From Tannerellaceae bacterium (lineage in GTDB: Bacteria; Bacteroidota; Bacteroidia; Bacteroidales; Tannerellaceae): a DNA stretch of 21,004 nt. Numbering within the stretch: the first letter of the stretch is position 1; every line of letters starts with the position of its first letter. The stretch lies in assembly GCA_031284275.1 (NCBI GenBank), contig JAITAD010000028.1:1-21004 (forward strand), written 5' to 3'. This document shows positions 20,872-21,004 of the stretch, one piece after another. A model generated the notes under the pieces. That model did no database searches and had not been told where the DNA came from. It was given only the letters and a program-made list of their open reading frames with translations. A program made the position numbers and the translations under genes.

Positions 20872-20975
20872 CCCCTCTCCCCCTCCCTCCACTCCCCCTC
20901 TTCTCCCCTTCTTTGCTTCCCCTCCCTTTCCTCCTCCCTACTTCTTTGCTCCCCCTCCCTTCCCCTCTTCTTCCC
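20872..20975 (-). other. Two G-quadruplex-pattern tracts on the minus strand
   Basis: Reading C runs on the + strand as G runs on the minus strand, 20872-20898 has four runs (872-875, 879-883, 885-887, 894-898) with loops of 3, 1 and 6. Bases 20951-20975 have four runs (951-955, 957-959, 962-965, 973-975) with loops of 1, 2 and 7. Both fit the G3+N1-7 pattern. They may simply be by-products of the pyrimidine repeat; function is unknown. Confidence 0.4.
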
Positions 20976-21004
20976 TTCTTTCCACCCCCTCCCTTTCCTC
21001 CTCC
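20908..21004 (+). repeat. Degenerate 33-34 base pyrimidine tandem repeat
   Basis: Three head-to-tail copies begin at 20908, 20941 and 20975, each with CTTCTTT followed three bases later by a C-rich run and CTCCCT. The first 20 bases of copies 1 and 2 differ at one position, and copies 2 and 3 at three. A 19-base stretch is exactly repeated at 20919-20937 and 20986-21004. The third copy is cut by the window edge, and 20872-20907 may be a more decayed copy. Confidence 0.6.

Larger units (their letters stand above)
20872..21004 (+). terminator. C/U-rich, G-poor 3' region: candidate Rho-dependent termination region
   Basis: The 133 bases after the stop contain only five purines (20891, 20915, 20940, 20948, 20984), two of them G. 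There is no hairpin followed by a T run, so an intrinsic terminator is not visible. A long unstructured C/U-rich transcript with almost no G is the known character of Rho loading (rut) regions. No gene is visible in this stretch. The assignment is from composition only, and the region may continue past the window. Confidence 0.35.

Noticed and set aside
1..20871. CRISPR array or DNA-level tandem repeat from the recurring motifs
   Set aside because: The repetition is at protein level with a period of about 850-870 bases. Shared DNA stretches are short and diverged in synonymous positions, and there are no constant repeats with variable spacers.
20871..21004. Intrinsic hairpin terminator after the stop codon
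   Set aside because: With only five purines in 133 bases, no stem can form, and there is no stem followed by a T run.

Overview
The window is almost entirely one gene. A single reading frame runs from base 1 to a TAA stop at 20869-20871 (6,956 codons visible) and encodes the C-terminal part of a giant extracellular repeat protein of roughly 0.75 MDa. Its start lies upstream: base 1 falls inside a repeat module, and there is no ribosome binding site or signal peptide. The protein ends in a type A sorting domain of the type IX secretion system (T9SS). That points to the phylum Bacteroidota; nothing visible resolves the genus. Base composition is moderately GC-rich.

Layout. Two modules alternate. 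Module A (about 200 residues) looks like a beta-jelly-roll, carbohydrate-binding-like domain. Its landmarks in order are a short opening with YYLL-like residues, DWRPG, IWENTF, SYG, DKGWSGGAF, FHVALKS, YTFTF, VIGN, RDGQWHEINIPL, AFSAGG and MDAVFFYK. Module B (about 80-85 residues) is a bacterial Ig-like Big_2 domain (W.SSNP.VATV, then DG.VSAL..G, then DTC.VTV). I count one partial and 22 complete A modules and 23 B modules. Modules 1-5 (bases 301-5130) are long and divergent. Modules 6-22 are more uniform, at 281-297 residues per A+B unit. The alternation is broken once, by two consecutive Big_2 domains at 19519-20019.

One catalytic domain is present: a complete family GH16 beta-glucanase (5161-5889) of the laminarinase-like type, with an intact EIDIMEH active site. 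It sits inside a Big_2 domain, between that domain's last two strands, not between modules. The picture is a secreted, surface-attached, highly multivalent glycan-binding fibre carrying one nested beta-glucan hydrolase. Secretion and anchoring through T9SS follow from the C-terminal domain. Glycan binding by module A is inference.

Bases 20872-21004 hold no gene. They are 96% pyrimidine on the + strand (128 of 133), contain a degenerate 33-34 base tandem repeat, and would give a C/U-rich, G-poor transcript like a Rho loading region. The other strand has two four-run G-quadruplex patterns. Codon choice also shifts along the gene, from C-ending codons near the left end to G-ending codons in the middle and right part.
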